64,000 nucleotides of DNA from Anaeramoeba flamelloides (GCA_027625915.1 JANTQA010000029.1:9424001-9488000), one strand, 5' to 3'. Positions 1 through 10,854 are shown, numbered from the stretch's first letter. The notes: generated by a model not told the origin, from the sequence alone. Made by a program: numbers and translations.

Positions 1-487
1 ATATGAAGCCACCCAATCTAAAATAGATCAAACCAAGAATGAAAATCAAGAAAAAGTATTTAGTTTACAATTTTTAGTGAATTCGGATTGAAAATCAAAA
101 AAATTATTTTGGAGAGACTAAGAAAAGAGATTTGTTGGTGGTTTTAAATTGTTGATTATTTTTTGCTTTTTTTGAGAAAAAAAATGTTTTATGGAAAACA
201 AAACAGGTGTAAAAAAAATAAATTCGAGAGGAAAGATGAAAAAGCAACAATAAAAAGACAAGTAAAAAAAAATTATTTACAATTGTAAGCCAAATATTAA
301 TTGGGCTTGAACAATCATCGATCCAAAAATACATAAAAAATTGGAGAATCTCCATTGCAGTAAAATAGAGGGTTGGGTAAAAGAGTCTCCAAATACCTTT
401 TTTGTTCCAGTGGAAAACACGAAGGTATATGGCTGCTAAAATACCTAAAATTGAAATGGCACCTGAAATTGGTTGATTAAAGCACAT
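1..487 (-). CDS. Small multi-pass membrane protein, DUF5765-like (3' end cut by window edge)
   Basis: I read this as two exons: 487 to 281 (69 codons, starting MCFNQPISGAIS) and 17 to 1. The intron is 280 to 18 (263 bp), with donor GTAAAT and acceptor TTTTAG, phase 0. The unspliced frame runs on into lysine- and phenylalanine-rich intron translation, which I discard. After splicing the protein reads ...INIWLTI then IGWLH. This matches the pattern I recall for DUF5765-type proteins: MC at the start, hydrophobic helices, a central FTAMEILQFFMYFWIDDC block resembling MELLQ...IDEC, then a GxLH motif. Function is unknown for the family. The visible part has at least two hydrophobic helices. It is divergently oriented from the ARF gene, with about 970 bp between the two starts. 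The family name is from memory and needs a profile search; the splice join is well supported by the restored GWLH motif. Confidence 0.6.
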
Positions 488-1459
488 GTTTTTTTTTTTA
501 AAAAAAAGAGAAGAATGGAAAAAAATGAATATTTAAATAAAAAAATCACAACGGATATTACACAGCTATTCTAACACGTTTAAGTCTTTTATTCCACTTT
601 ATAAAAATGTTATAATTCTATTTGTTGAAAAAATATTCACTTACTTTTACACTTTTCCGATTTCGAATAAAGTTTTCAAAAAATAGATTAGAAAAGCGGT
701 TGACTATTGACTGATTTGTTTGGTCAATTCTTTATTCTATATATTGAGTGAACTTTGATTCTTGAAGCAAAAGAGAATATTTAAGGTCTCGTCAATAGTC
801 TAGATATCATAGACTTTTTAATCCATCTTTTCAGATCACATGGAAGGCACAATATAATCAAAATAGATCTTGAAAAAAAAAGCCCACTACTCAGAAAAAA
901 AAATTGAATAGGCATCCTAACTTGTAATCATTTTTTTTTATCCTCGAATACCGATCATAAAAAAAAAAGTGTCTCTTACATTATAAGGCTGTGTATTAGT
1001 CTTATTTTTTTAAATGTACCTTCCTTATCTTGGGAATTTAAATTTCAAAATATTTTTCATTCAAGAACTTTTTCCCTTACAGATTTTTAGGGAACATAAT
1101 CCACACAGCATATACAGTAGAAAAAAGAAATATGCAAATAAATAGAAATCACAAATTCTACTCTACTTCTCTGATTATAAAGTTAAAAAAAGAAAAGGAA
1201 GGTAAATTTTTTCCCTTTCTCAAACTAAGACTTCTTAAACGAGCAAAAATCAGTGGAATTTTTTCCTGTTTGTTTTTTAAACAACATCTTGAAATGTAAT
1301 TGGCATTGTTTTTATGGTTATTGATAAACTACAACTTTTTTAGGCAAAAAAATTGTTTTTAATCCATTTAAAAAGGATTTATTTTTCATTTTTTGGATTT
1401 AGTGTTTTTTGTAAAATATTTTAATAATTTTTCATTTTCAAAAACAAAAATAACCAACA
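488..1459. promoter_or_regulatory. Divergent intergenic region between the DUF5765-like gene and ARF
   Basis: About 970 bp of AT-rich DNA lies between two start codons that point away from each other, so it must hold both promoters. I see no open frame of note, no repeat family shared with the rest of the window and no clear TATA or initiator that could be separated from the background. Confidence 0.35.
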
Positions 1460-2424
1460 ATGGGTAACTTTTCTTTTCAACTTCTTTTGTTTGTTATCTT
1501 TTAAAAAAAAAAATTTTTTTATCTTTTTTCTTTCTTTTCTAAAATAAAAAAACACAAATTTTTTTCCTTCTTCTGTGTGCTTACAGGAAAAGCGATTTCA
1601 AAATTAAAAAAAAAGATCTTTGGAAAAAAAGAAATGAGACTTTTAATGCTGGGTCTTGATGCAGCAGGTAAAACAACTGTCTTATACAAATTAAAACTTG
1701 GACAAAGCGTAACCACAATCCCGTAAATATTTCTTTATTCTTGATCCTTTTTCTAAAGAAGCTTTTTTTTATTTATTTTTTTATTTTCTGAATGAATTTT
1801 TTTTTTTTTTTTTTTTTTTAAATTTGTCTTTTTATTTTCTAAAAAGAACTGTAGGTTTTAATGTAGAAACAGTTCAATACAAAAATGTTAAATTTAATGT
1901 TTGGGATGTAAGTCGTTTTAAAATCTTTTGATCTCTTTCTTTATGTTTGCAAAATCACTACGGATTTTTATTTCTGAGAAAATTAATTATTTATTTGTGT
2001 TTTTTTTTTTTATTTTTTTTATTTTTCTGTTCCCGCAATCCTTGAAATAATTAAACCAAAAAAAAATTACAAAAAGGTTGGTGGCCAAGAAAAAATTCGA
2101 CCACTTTGGAGACATTACTTCACAGGAACCCAAGGTTTGATCTTTGTTGTTGATTCCAACGATCGTGCAAGAATTGACGAAGCAAGAAACGAACTCCACA
2201 AAATCATTTCCGATCGAGAAATGAGGGAATCCTTACTCCTCGTTTTTGCAAATAAACAAGATCTTCCAAACGTAATGACCCCAGCTGAAATCACAGAAAG
2301 ATTAGAATTGCATAAATTAAGAGACAGAAATTGGTTTGTTCAACCAACTTGTGCTATTAACGGTGATGGTCTATTTGAAGGATTGACCTGGTTGTCAACA
2401 AATATTAAAGATAAGAAGAAATAA
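1460..2424 (+). CDS. ARF1: ADP-ribosylation factor, ARF1-class small GTPase
   Basis: Four exons: 1460-1463 (just ATGG), 1587-1722, 1847-1907 and 2077-2424, giving 182 residues against about 181 for ARF1. Introns are 123, 124 and 169 bp, with GTAACT, GTAAAT and GTAAGT donors and CAG or AAG acceptors. Gly2 follows the start Met, as needed for N-myristoylation, and the N-terminus ([19 protein letters not shown]) is an amphipathic helix. G-motifs are all present: GLDAAGKTT (P-loop), [10 protein letters not shown] (switch I, Thr), [13 protein letters not shown] (switch II), NKQD and the CAINGDG (SAK-like) loop. ARFs recruit COPI coats and lipid-modifying enzymes to Golgi membranes when GTP-bound; that role is family knowledge. 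The start could not be found from an unspliced frame, because in-frame translation from ATG hits a stop within intron 1. Gene identity is near certain; class I ARF rather than a divergent ARF is very likely. Confidence 0.95.
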
Positions 2425-2438
2425 ATATATTTGTTTTC

Positions 2439-2444
2439 AATAAA
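2439..2444 (+). terminator. Possible polyadenylation signal of ARF
   Basis: AATAAA lies 15 bases after the ARF stop codon (TTTTCAATAAAGGGCC). In such AT-rich DNA the hexamer is common by chance, so position is the main argument. Confidence 0.3.
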
Positions 2445-2995
2445 GGGCCAATTAAAACACCAAAAATACAAATACAAATACAAATAAAAATAAAAAAAAA
2501 ATTTCAAACAATGAAACACATTCTGAACCTTTCCTATCTAATTATGGTACTTTATTGAAAAAACAAATTTTTTTGCAAAAATTTTAAAAAACATCTCTCA
2601 CAAAATAGTTATAAAGTTAAATCACTGAACATAAGAATGTTATAATTTGTTTGATGATTTATATTTTTCTTTATCTATTAACTTTTTTTATTAATTTTTA
2701 ATAAATTTGTTCTACTTTACATTTTTTTTATTTCTTTTTCTTGTTCTTTTTCTATTTTTAATTTTTTTTTTATTTTTTTATTGTTTTTTTTTAGGATGAT
2801 GGCGAAAGAAAGGTTATCCATTTTTCCAAAATTGTTAATAAAAACTCACAAAATATGTGGTGGTTGTTTTATAAATGTACAGAGTTCATATTTTGATTCT
2901 TTTTTCGAAAAAACCTCAAAAAATTCTTTTTTGATTCTATGGAATCAAATTATTCTTTTTGATTTAAATGATAAGTTTCAACTTAAACTCTGTTT

Positions 2996-3677
2996 CAGTC
3001 AAAGGGGCCCAACGTTTTTTTCAAATATCAATTATTGTATATAATTGACCTTTGAAGAACAAATAAGAAATAAAGAGACTAATACACCTCAAAGAAATGT
3101 TGATACATGTCTGAGAGAAAACAAATTAATCAATAAATTTTCAAAAAAATTGAAAAACTCAAATTCTTAGGGCCCTATTGAGAAAAACAAGGATGTTCGT
3201 TTTGAACTTCTACTGGTATTTGAATAATAAATATGAAACATTTTTCACTTCATTTTCCATACTTTTCTTTTAGAAATTAAGCCCCCAAACAAAGTTTTTT
3301 GGTATTTGTGGTCTCTATTTGAAAAAGGAAATGAAAATGAAGTGAGAATTTTTGACATTTATTAAACAAATATCAAGATCAAAGATCGAATTGAATTGCA
3401 ATAGAAACCAATATGATTTCTCAACAATCTTTACATGGTTTCAATGACATTAGAATAACACTTTTTTACCAAGTGACTATTGATCTTGCAATAAAAAATT
3501 TTTTGCAAATGAGTGAGGTTTTAAAAAAAAAAATCGAAAAAAAAAACCAAAAATGTGTAGAAATGTGAAAAAATGATTTCAATTTTGAAAATTTCAAAAA
3601 TAAAATTTTTCTTCTAATATCTATGCAAACCCTTTAAACACATGTATTATACCATTACAACTAGGCCCCTTCGACTG
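2996..3677 (-). repeat. Fold-back element with GGGGCCC termini, copy 1
   Basis: The left end reads CAGTCAAAGGGGCCCAA and the right end is its reverse complement with two changes (TTGGGCCCC... becomes TAGGCCCC...CGACTG). The interior is a long imperfect palindrome around an axis near 3290: a block with TTCACTTCATTTTC recurs inverted as GAAAATGAAGTGAGAA. A copy in the other orientation lies at 57884-58452 and matches across most of its length. No transposase frame is present, so this is a non-autonomous element. I could not define a target-site duplication. Confidence 0.75.
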
Positions 3678-4384
3678 AAAAATGGTTTATTTCTTGTTTA
3701 AATTTGGTTTTTCATAGAATCTCATCAATTTTCAAAATTTAATAATTATAAATAGATTTTTTTAAAAAGAATTTCAAATTTTTCACAAAAAAATAAATAT
3801 TTGAGGTTTTTCTTCTTAAGATTTTAGTTTTAATCATTTTTTTTCCACAATTATGAAATCTTTAAGTTTATTCTTAATAAGAAAATTATTTTACTTTATA
3901 CTGGAATCAAAAGAATCTTTTTTTTATTTTAATATTTTTTTTTTTTGATTATTATAATTAGAATAAAATAATTTTTAATATTTTTTGATAAATTTTTCTA
4001 GAAGGGATTTTAACAAGTTGAGATAATGATTATAAAAAATAATTACATTGAAAACATTTAATAGTATGATTCTAAGTTTCAATTTTTGAGATTATAAAAA
4101 GAGAAAAATGGAATTATTATAAACTATAAAAATGATTTTTTCATATCTATCCTTATCTATGTTAAAAGATAGAAAGAGACCCCCTCCCATTATTATTTGA
4201 AATGTAAAATTCAATAAAATAACATAAAATTTCATGTTATTTTTTTTTAATTTGAGAAATAAACCCGTTATTAAATAAATTTTTGGTTTTTGTTTTAAAT
4301 TAAAAAAAAAAAACAACATAATTAACTTTCCCAGAATTCAAAAGAATAGAGAAAAATATTTAATTATTATCTACCCTTTCAATT

Positions 4385-4835
4385 TCAGAAAATCCATGTA
4401 CCCCACAACACCCCACGTTAGGTTTTTTTTAATTATTATTTTGGTTAGAAAAACAATAGATTTTTGAAATAAAAAGAAAAAGTTAAAAAAAACCATAACT
4501 TATATCGCTTTTCAAGAATTTAAAAAAATTGGGAAAAATCAAAGATTTTTATCTATTCTTTTGAATTCTGGAAAATAATAGTTACCTTTTCTTAAGTTTT
4601 CTGTTTATTTCTGAAGTGTTTTTTTTTTTTTTTTTACTTTTTGAAATAAACAGAAAATTTTAATAAATTTTCGGTTATTTTCCAAAAGTAAAAAAAAAAA
4701 AAATCCAACGAAAATCAATAGATTTTACAGATGAATAAGAAAAACCCAAGAGAACACCAGTAGATTTTTTTGTTTTTTTCCCGAATTAAAAAAATTCTGG
4801 GTAATCTACAATATTTAAGGCCACTTCCTGAAAAA
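4385..4835. repeat. Palindromic AAAACCTAACG-type repeat, copy 1
   Basis: The region is an imperfect inverted repeat in which phrases such as TTTCTGTTTATTTCTGAAG and AAATAAACAGAAAATTTT alternate around short T and A runs. Similar phrases (CAAGAAAACC, CTAACG, TTTTACAAATAAA and the reverse) recur at about 39425-39830, 42180-42740 and 53935-54400. The edges are approximate. Confidence 0.5.
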
Positions 4836-5857
4836 AATGAATTTATTGTAGGCTTTTAGATTCTAGCTAGAATATAGTAAAAATAACCACTCACATAACT
4901 TTTTACCTTTGAACAAGTTAATAATTTGGATAATTATAGTTTTTATGAAACCTCATGATTTTAAAAATAGAAATTTAATATTTAATAAAGAACAGTCTTA
5001 TATATTACAATATATAAATGGTATACATTTTTAAATTGTAAAAATTTAAAAAAATTGTCAAATTCATATTAATTGAAAAGAGGTTATGATAAAATAAAAA
5101 TTCTAATACCCCCCCCTTGATTTATTACTGACCTATAATATAATTTGGCATTTTATTGTATGATAAATACCAATTCAACCATTCTATGACCCATGAAGCC
5201 CATTTCATATTTAGAGTAAAAAATAAAACAGATTTCAACATTCTTAAAAACCATTTTATTTCATCAGTATTATTAATCAAAATCCTGATATTGAGCATGT
5301 TGTATTTTTGGTATATATCAATGTTTTAGATTGTCATCTAATTTCAAGAAACTGTATAGTTTTGGTATTTTGTCTTTTTTTTTTATTTTAGGATTTCTCT
5401 AATTTTAGGAGTATATATTGTTTTTTTTATCTAATCTTTTTGGATAAAATGAATTACAGAATAGAAGGCTGATATATATTTTTTTTGTATAAATTTTCAC
5501 GATCAGAAATCTTTTTATGTAATATTTTTGATAAATGAATTACAAAAAAAAAATTCCAAATTGATGATTTTTAAATTAAAAGATCAAAAAATTAAGAAAA
5601 ATTTTTTAGTAGATAAAATTAACAACAAAACAAAAAAAATATATATTTGGCTTGTAATATTTCATTTTCTGAGTCTCATGACAAATGAAAAGTATCCTAT
5701 TTTTTTAATAAACAACAGTTTTTATCTAATTTCTAGCATTTGCCAAGAAAATATTCTCATGGGAGATGATGATATAACTAATTTGCTTTTCTTTACTATG
5801 GTATATGAATCTAAAACTATTTTCTTATCCAGTGAAATTCTTTTTAATTTAAATATA

Positions 5858-6055
5858 CAGTCAGTTCCACTTTTAAGGCACAAACTTTCAACGAAATTTA
5901 AAGCACAAAAAAATCCCAAATAAAGGCACAAAATGTGTAATTTTTTTTTTTTACAATTTATTTTTACTAGAACCTGAATTTTGTGCCTTAATTTGAGATT
6001 TTTATTGTGCTTTAAATTTCGTTGAAAGTTTGTGCCTTAAAAGTGGAACTGACTG
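5858..6055. mobile_element. TA-flanked palindromic MITE (CAGTCAGTTCC family), intact copy
   Basis: A 198-bp element whose ends are near-perfect inverted repeats of about 50 bp, starting CAGTCAGTTCCACTTTTAA and continuing through AGGCACAAACTTTCAACG. It is flanked on each side by TA (5856-5857 and 6056-6057). TA duplication plus a CAGT start is the signature of Tc1/mariner/pogo-type elements, so this is probably a non-autonomous derivative. More decayed relatives are at 19974-20168, 47585-47778 and 48285-48475. This copy is the least diverged, suggesting the most recent insertion of the four. Confidence 0.85.
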
Positions 6056-6925
6056 TATTTCTTTTTACTCAGTTATCAGTTTTTAGGTCTTTGAATTCAT
6101 ATTACAACTCTTGAATTATTTTCATTTCTTATTTTAATCTTGAGACTTTGCTTATGGTTTTTATTCAGAAAAACAAATAATTTAAAGAAAATTTAATAAA
6201 AAAAAAAGAGAAGTAGAACTAGAAATAAAATATAATGATAAAAAATAATAATATCAATTGTGTGAATATATTAAAAATTTTCCACATCCTGAATCCACAT
6301 GATTGCCAAAAACTCAATAGAAAGATTATCTATAATAAAAAAAATCATAATCTGTGATTAATAATTGCCATTCCTAGACTCTCAGAGTGTGACACTAGGG
6401 ACCTTAATTATAAATTGATTGATAACTATTTTAAGAGTTTTTTTTTGGTTTCAATTATTTATTTCTTTTTTTCTTTAATTACCTTAAGTTTTCTAACCAT
6501 TAGAGTTAAACAGAAGATTTCAATTATGTAAGAAAAAATTCTAAAAAAAGTACATTTCAAAACTTAAATTATGTAATATCTTTTATATACAATAAATTCT
6601 GTAACATTTATTTGTTAAAATTAATTTGAAAAATATGATTTATACAAATGTATTTCAATAAAAAATATTGGTTCAAAAAATACAGGAATATCTTTTGATT
6701 TTTTTTCTGGAAATTTTCGGTTTAAATTTGATTAAATAAATTAAAACAAGTACCATAATTTTACAATTATATTTTGTAATAGAAATTACTAAAAATATCT
6801 ATTTAGTAAAAACAATTTTTATCTTTTTTATTATTTTAAATTTCAAGAATCATGGATTTCAGATAACAAATATAATATTATATAAAATATCACCCACCCC
6901 AATTCTAAAATATGCTTTGTTACAA

Positions 6926-6938
6926 CCCCCCCCCCCCC
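6926..6938 (+). repeat. 13-base C homopolymer
   Basis: An uninterrupted run of 13 C in DNA that is otherwise about three quarters A+T. It is the longest of several isolated G or C tracts in the window (5110, 8043, 11538, 12398, 39827 and 56496 regions). Confidence 0.9.
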
Positions 6939-7125
6939 TGTTAATATTTTTTTTTTTTTTTTGATGAATTACAGTTAGTATCTTGTGATTTTGCTTTTAA
7001 TATCAATCTTCAAATAGTATAAAATTTTCGATTTTTACAATCTGTGTAAAAAAAAAAAGTAATCTAATTTAATTTCAGTTTTCATTAAGACTTTAATTAA
7101 TTTTTTTTTTTGTAACAGAATTATA

Positions 7126-7695
7126 CTATTGATTGTTGGTAGAATAAACCAAAATTCAAAATTTAAAACACATTTAGAGGCGTTTAAACAATAAAAATGA
7201 TAAATTTTCATTCAAATTAGAAATATTTTTGATTTTTGAAAAGTATGAAAATTATTATTTCATCTTTTAGATTTTTTGCAACATTTTTATATTTTTTGAA
7301 TTGCATAACTTGTTTTGTTAGATCAAAATATTTTTTTCAAAGCTGGATATTATTCTAAAGATTATTTGTCTAAAATAGAAGAATCTAAATAATATTAGAT
7401 GGTATCTAACCCTTTGATCGATCAATATTCCTAATCCAATTTTAAGAAATTTATCAATGTATATATAAATTTTTCCAATCGAAAAATTTTAATAGCATAT
7501 TCTTTGGTTTATTAGTATCGGCAATTTTCTATTTTTTGTTTTGTGGGGTATTGTAATTTATAAACAATTGTTAACATTCCAATTAGCAAAGGATTATAAT
7601 TTGGTATTTCTTCAAGAATCTATTAAATATTTTTTTTTTTTCCAAAAATTGAATTTTTGTGTGTTAAAAATTTTTAAATTTGAGTTTAGAAAGGA
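7126..7695 (+). repeat. 560-bp dispersed element with short TIRs, copy 1
   Basis: Begins AAACCAAAATTCAAAATTT and ends with the inverse (TTAAAAATTTTTAAATTTGAG). Shared internal landmarks include GGTATCTAACCCTTTGATCG and ATTTATAAACAATTGTTAAC. Copies with the same landmarks in the same order and strand are at 25745-26285, 30388-30955 and 59368-59915. No protein is encoded. Confidence 0.75.
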
Positions 7696-8129
7696 AAATC
7701 TAATTTGATATAATACCAATTGAGGAGTTCATATATTTTAATTGAAAAGGTTTGTAATGTGAAATACCTAGTTAACTGATAGGTAGATTAAGTTTGATAA
7801 ATTAATATGACATATAGTTTATTGTCCTTTTTTGCTTACACAGTGGTTTTGTTTCATTTCTATTAACCCTCAGCAAAAACTGAATTAAAATTTTAAATTG
7901 TAAGAAAAATTAAATATTTTTTGTATGGAAAAATAATATATAAAAATTTTGACATTATTTTGGATAGTTTTTATTTTTGATTCGACTAAAGAAATATAAT
8001 TAAAAAAATATATATAAAAAGAAAATCAAAAATGATTAAATAGGGGGGTATTGATAAATTATCAATCGATATAATTATATATACGTGTAAATGATATATA
8101 TATATATATAAGAGAGAGAGAGATGGATC

Positions 8130-9875
8130 TCATTTTTTAAATCTTTTTATTGATTTATCCAAGTCATCGAGTTGATTTATTATTTTTTGCACTGACCAAA
8201 AAGAGTTTTCCATATCTGAAAATCTATCTAATTTAATTGATTCCAATTCTTGGATTTTAATTTGTAAAGTGGGTTCTTTTTCACCAATGGATCGATTCGA
8301 AGTTTCATTTTCGTTTTCATTTTCATTTTTATTGCCACTTTCACTTTCTGAACTGATTTGGAAATCGATAATATCCGATTTTGTTTGAAAATCTGTTTGT
8401 GGATTGTTAGATTTGGATGTATTAGAAGTATTATTGGGCGAATAATTCGAAAAGTTACTATTGGGCTGGTGATCTGTAGATTTTGAAGAACTTGTATTTT
8501 GGGAATTATAAACAAGCTGTTGATTGAAATAAGTGGGAAAGCCCACCGAAGAAGGGAAAAAATAAGAATTTGGATCTTGAAAGGGTGGCGAATACAAGGA
8601 AGTGTTATGGTTTGTATAAGTTTTTGGTCTCGTTTTTAGGTCTATCGAGGGGAAATGGGAATTGTGATTTTTTAATTTTTGGATTTTAATTGGTGTAGAT
8701 ATTTGGTTTAAATACCTTTGCCTTGGCTGTTTATTATAATCGTTAGGATTTAAAGTTTCTTTTTTTTGAGATAATTTTAACTTCCTTTTTTGTCTTCTTG
8801 TTTTTTTCTTATTTCCGGTATAATTGTTTAAATAATTTTCTGATTTATTTCTTTTCAAATCCAAATATTTGGGTATAGAATATGAGACAGGGTTCATTAG
8901 GTGTAATAAATTGTCAACTGTTTTTAAGTATTGTACTTGTATTTGAAGATGATTAGCGGTCCCATTTTTAATTTGTGCGAATTTGAAATTTGCTCGTGGA
9001 TTCGATTTATGAACACTTTTTTTTCTATGAATATATTTTCTTTTTTTGCTGTAATTTTTATTCAAATTTGAATTGGAACCCAAAGAAGAATTTTGGATTG
9101 AAGGCTGACTCTCCTGTTCATGTTTCCGTCCCTGTTCATTTCCCCTTTCTTTTTCTTTTTCTTTTTCTTTTTCGTTTACTTTTTCTTTTTCTTTTTCTTC
9201 TTCTTCTTTTTTTTGGATTTTTGTTTTGTGGAAATGGGTATGGGAATAATAAATTGGATCATTTACAAAAGTTTTTTTTGTGGAACCCTCTTCCTTTAAT
9301 CGAGGTATTAGTCTGTGCTCGATCGTTATAATAAAACGAGAGGTTTTTGAAACATTTTGTTTATTAACTAATTGCTGTGTTGGAAGGATTTTTAAATATG
9401 ATATTATAGATCTAAACACCAATGAAAGAGAAGAGGCAAAGGAATTAGTGTCAGTACTACTTGTAAACCCAGTTGAAGAACATGAAAGGTTCCACTGTTC
9501 TAAAAGAATTTTACCAAACATTTTCTTTCTTTTTTGATTTTTTGGTATCCTTTTTTTATATCGATAAGTTTTTATTGGTTCATTTTTTTTAATGTTGTCC
9601 AAGTAAAACGAGTCAACGCCACGAACTTTTTTTAAGTAAACCAGTACTTCTAAATTAATTTCCATTTCAGACCGAAATTTAATCTTCAGTTTTTTTTTTT
9701 CTGAGATCCGTGGTAAATCAAGATTAAATGTGAATTCTGGCTTTGTGCTTGTTTTGTCATACCAGTTTGATCGCCTTTCACGGTTTATTAATACTATTGA
9801 ATAAAACGTTTGAAAAGCAGATTTTAATACGTTTGCAAAGTCTGGGAATTCTTCATCAAATGAATAAAAAGACAT
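8130..9875 (-). CDS. ATG13: ATG13-like autophagy protein (HORMA domain plus long disordered tail)
   Basis: One 581-residue exon without introns; the start ATG at 9875 begins MSFYSFDEEF. The first roughly 215 residues resemble the Atg13 HORMA domain: a helix with FYSIVLINRERRSNW, then FNLDLPRI, a strand segment INLEVLVYLKK, the block KILLEQWNLSC (compare ..ERWLI..), and the most telling stretch LVFRSIISYLKILPTQQLV (compare lfRSLyty.RlLPa.kl). Residues from about 224 to 250 form an EK-rich tract encoded by a TTTTTC-type microsatellite, and the rest is low-complexity, rich in S, N, K and Q, as in Atg13 tails that bind Atg1/ULK and scaffold the initiation complex. An EN-rich run lies near residue 520. 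Role in autophagy initiation is family knowledge. The tail ends in a short hydrophobic helix (SFWSVQKIINQLDDLDKSI) of unknown role. The assignment rests on pattern recall of a fast-evolving domain. Confidence 0.7.
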   Translation of the reverse strand: MSFYSFDEEFPDFANVLKSAFQTFYSIVLINRERRSNWYDKTSTKPEFTFNLDLPRISEKKKLKIKFRSEMEINLEVLVYLKKVRGVDSFYLDNIKKNEPIKTYRYKKRIPKNQKRKKMFGKILLEQWNLSCSSTGFTSSTDTNSFASSLSLVFRSIISYLKILPTQQLVNKQNVSKTSRFIITIEHRLIPRLKEEGSTKKTFVNDPIYYSHTHFHKTKIQKKEEEEKEKEKVNEKEKEKEKERGNEQGRKHEQESQPSIQNSSLGSNSNLNKNYSKKRKYIHRKKSVHKSNPRANFKFAQIKNGTANHLQIQVQYLKTVDNLLHLMNPVSYSIPKYLDLKRNKSENYLNNYTGNKKKTRRQKRKLKLSQKKETLNPNDYNKQPRQRYLNQISTPIKIQKLKNHNSHFPSIDLKTRPKTYTNHNTSLYSPPFQDPNSYFFPSSVGFPTYFNQQLVYNSQNTSSSKSTDHQPNSNFSNYSPNNTSNTSKSNNPQTDFQTKSDIIDFQISSESESGNKNENENENETSNRSIGEKEPTLQIKIQELESIKLDRFSDMENSFWSVQKIINQLDDLDKSIKRFKK

Positions 9876-10312
9876 GAAAAGAAAACTAAAGGGAAAAAAT
9901 GTTTTGGGGAAATTGAAGTTTTTTCAATTTTGGTTTGAACAAATGATAGATTGATTGAAATCAAAGGAATGTAATAAAAAGACAATTCTTGCTTAAAACT
10001 GTAATGTTTGATTGGTTTTATAATTGTATTTTTAGATTTTGCTTTTATTTTGGAATGTCTTTCAGGAAGCAGACATATTTTCAGATAATTGTAAATTTTT
10101 ATAAGGCAAAATTAACGGAAAAATTTTTTTATATTTCTTAAGGGAGATTAAGACTTTGAAAATTAGAGACCATTTCGCTCTCTATTGGCGAAAAGAAAGA
10201 GATCACCAGGTAAACAAGAGTTAAATCTTTAAATTTTTTAATTGTTTGAAAAATTTATTTTATTAAAAAATTATTGGTTTTATCAAATTGTGTTTTACAT
10301 TCCAGAAATGTA

Positions 10313-10789
10313 CTGTAGTCAAAATAAAGCGTGCAAAAAAATATAATGCGTGTTTCAAAATAAAAAGTGTGTTTTTTTGTTATAGAAGACCAATACATTA
10401 ACCAATCAAGGAAACCAATAATAAACCCTAAAAAAATATGGTATTGATTTCTTAAAGTTCTATTATTTAAAATGAAATTCTAAAAATGAAGGATCAAATT
10501 GCAAAATTTATCTCAAAAAATAGAGTAAATTTTTCAGAAAATTTTAATCATAAAAAAAACAAAAAAATTACAAAAAATTGAGAATATTATGGAAAATTTT
10601 CAACTATTTGCATGAATAATTTAAATTTTACTCAAAATAAGCAGACTTTTACTTTCAAAATTGATTTGAACTTAGGTATACTATTTGTTAGTAGATTGGA
10701 TGTTGCCTTGGTACCAGAATAAAAAAAAGCACGGATAATATTTTTAAACACGGATGATATTTTTTTGCAACGCATTATTTTGATCACTG
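10313..10789. mobile_element. TA-flanked element with about 60-bp terminal inverted repeats
   Basis: Ends are CTGTAGTCAAAATAAAGCG on the left and the reverse complement of CAGTGATCAAAATAATGCG on the right, with further matching inward (GCAAAAAAATAT, CGTGTTT). TA flanks both ends (10311-10312 and 10790-10791). The 477-bp interior has no coding capacity. TA plus a CAGTG-like end suggests a Tc1/mariner-derived MITE; the ends have diverged from each other, so it is old. No second copy was recognised here. Confidence 0.7.
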
Positions 10790-10854
10790 TATTTTTAATA
10801 ATTATTGAAATTTATTCTCGAATAATCCAAAAAAAATAGCTAAGAAAGGGTTTG

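Larger units (their letters stand above)
2445..8129. other. Repeat-rich intergenic region between ARF and ATG13
   Basis: No gene can be supported across 5.7 kb. It holds a GGGGCCC-ended fold-back element (2996-3677), a palindromic repeat (about 4385-4835), a complete TA-flanked MITE (5858-6055), a 13-base C tract (6926-6938) and one copy of the 560-bp element (7126-7695). Two open frames, 2781-3044 and 5528-5923 on the plus strand, each run into a repeat at their 3' ends and match nothing I know. The first is preceded by a good acceptor-like T-run with TTTTAG, so it could be a remnant exon. Confidence 0.6.

Noticed and set aside
5528-5923. 131-codon plus-strand frame as a gene
   Set aside because: Its last 20 or so codons lie inside a MITE, the rest is AT-driven and matches no family.
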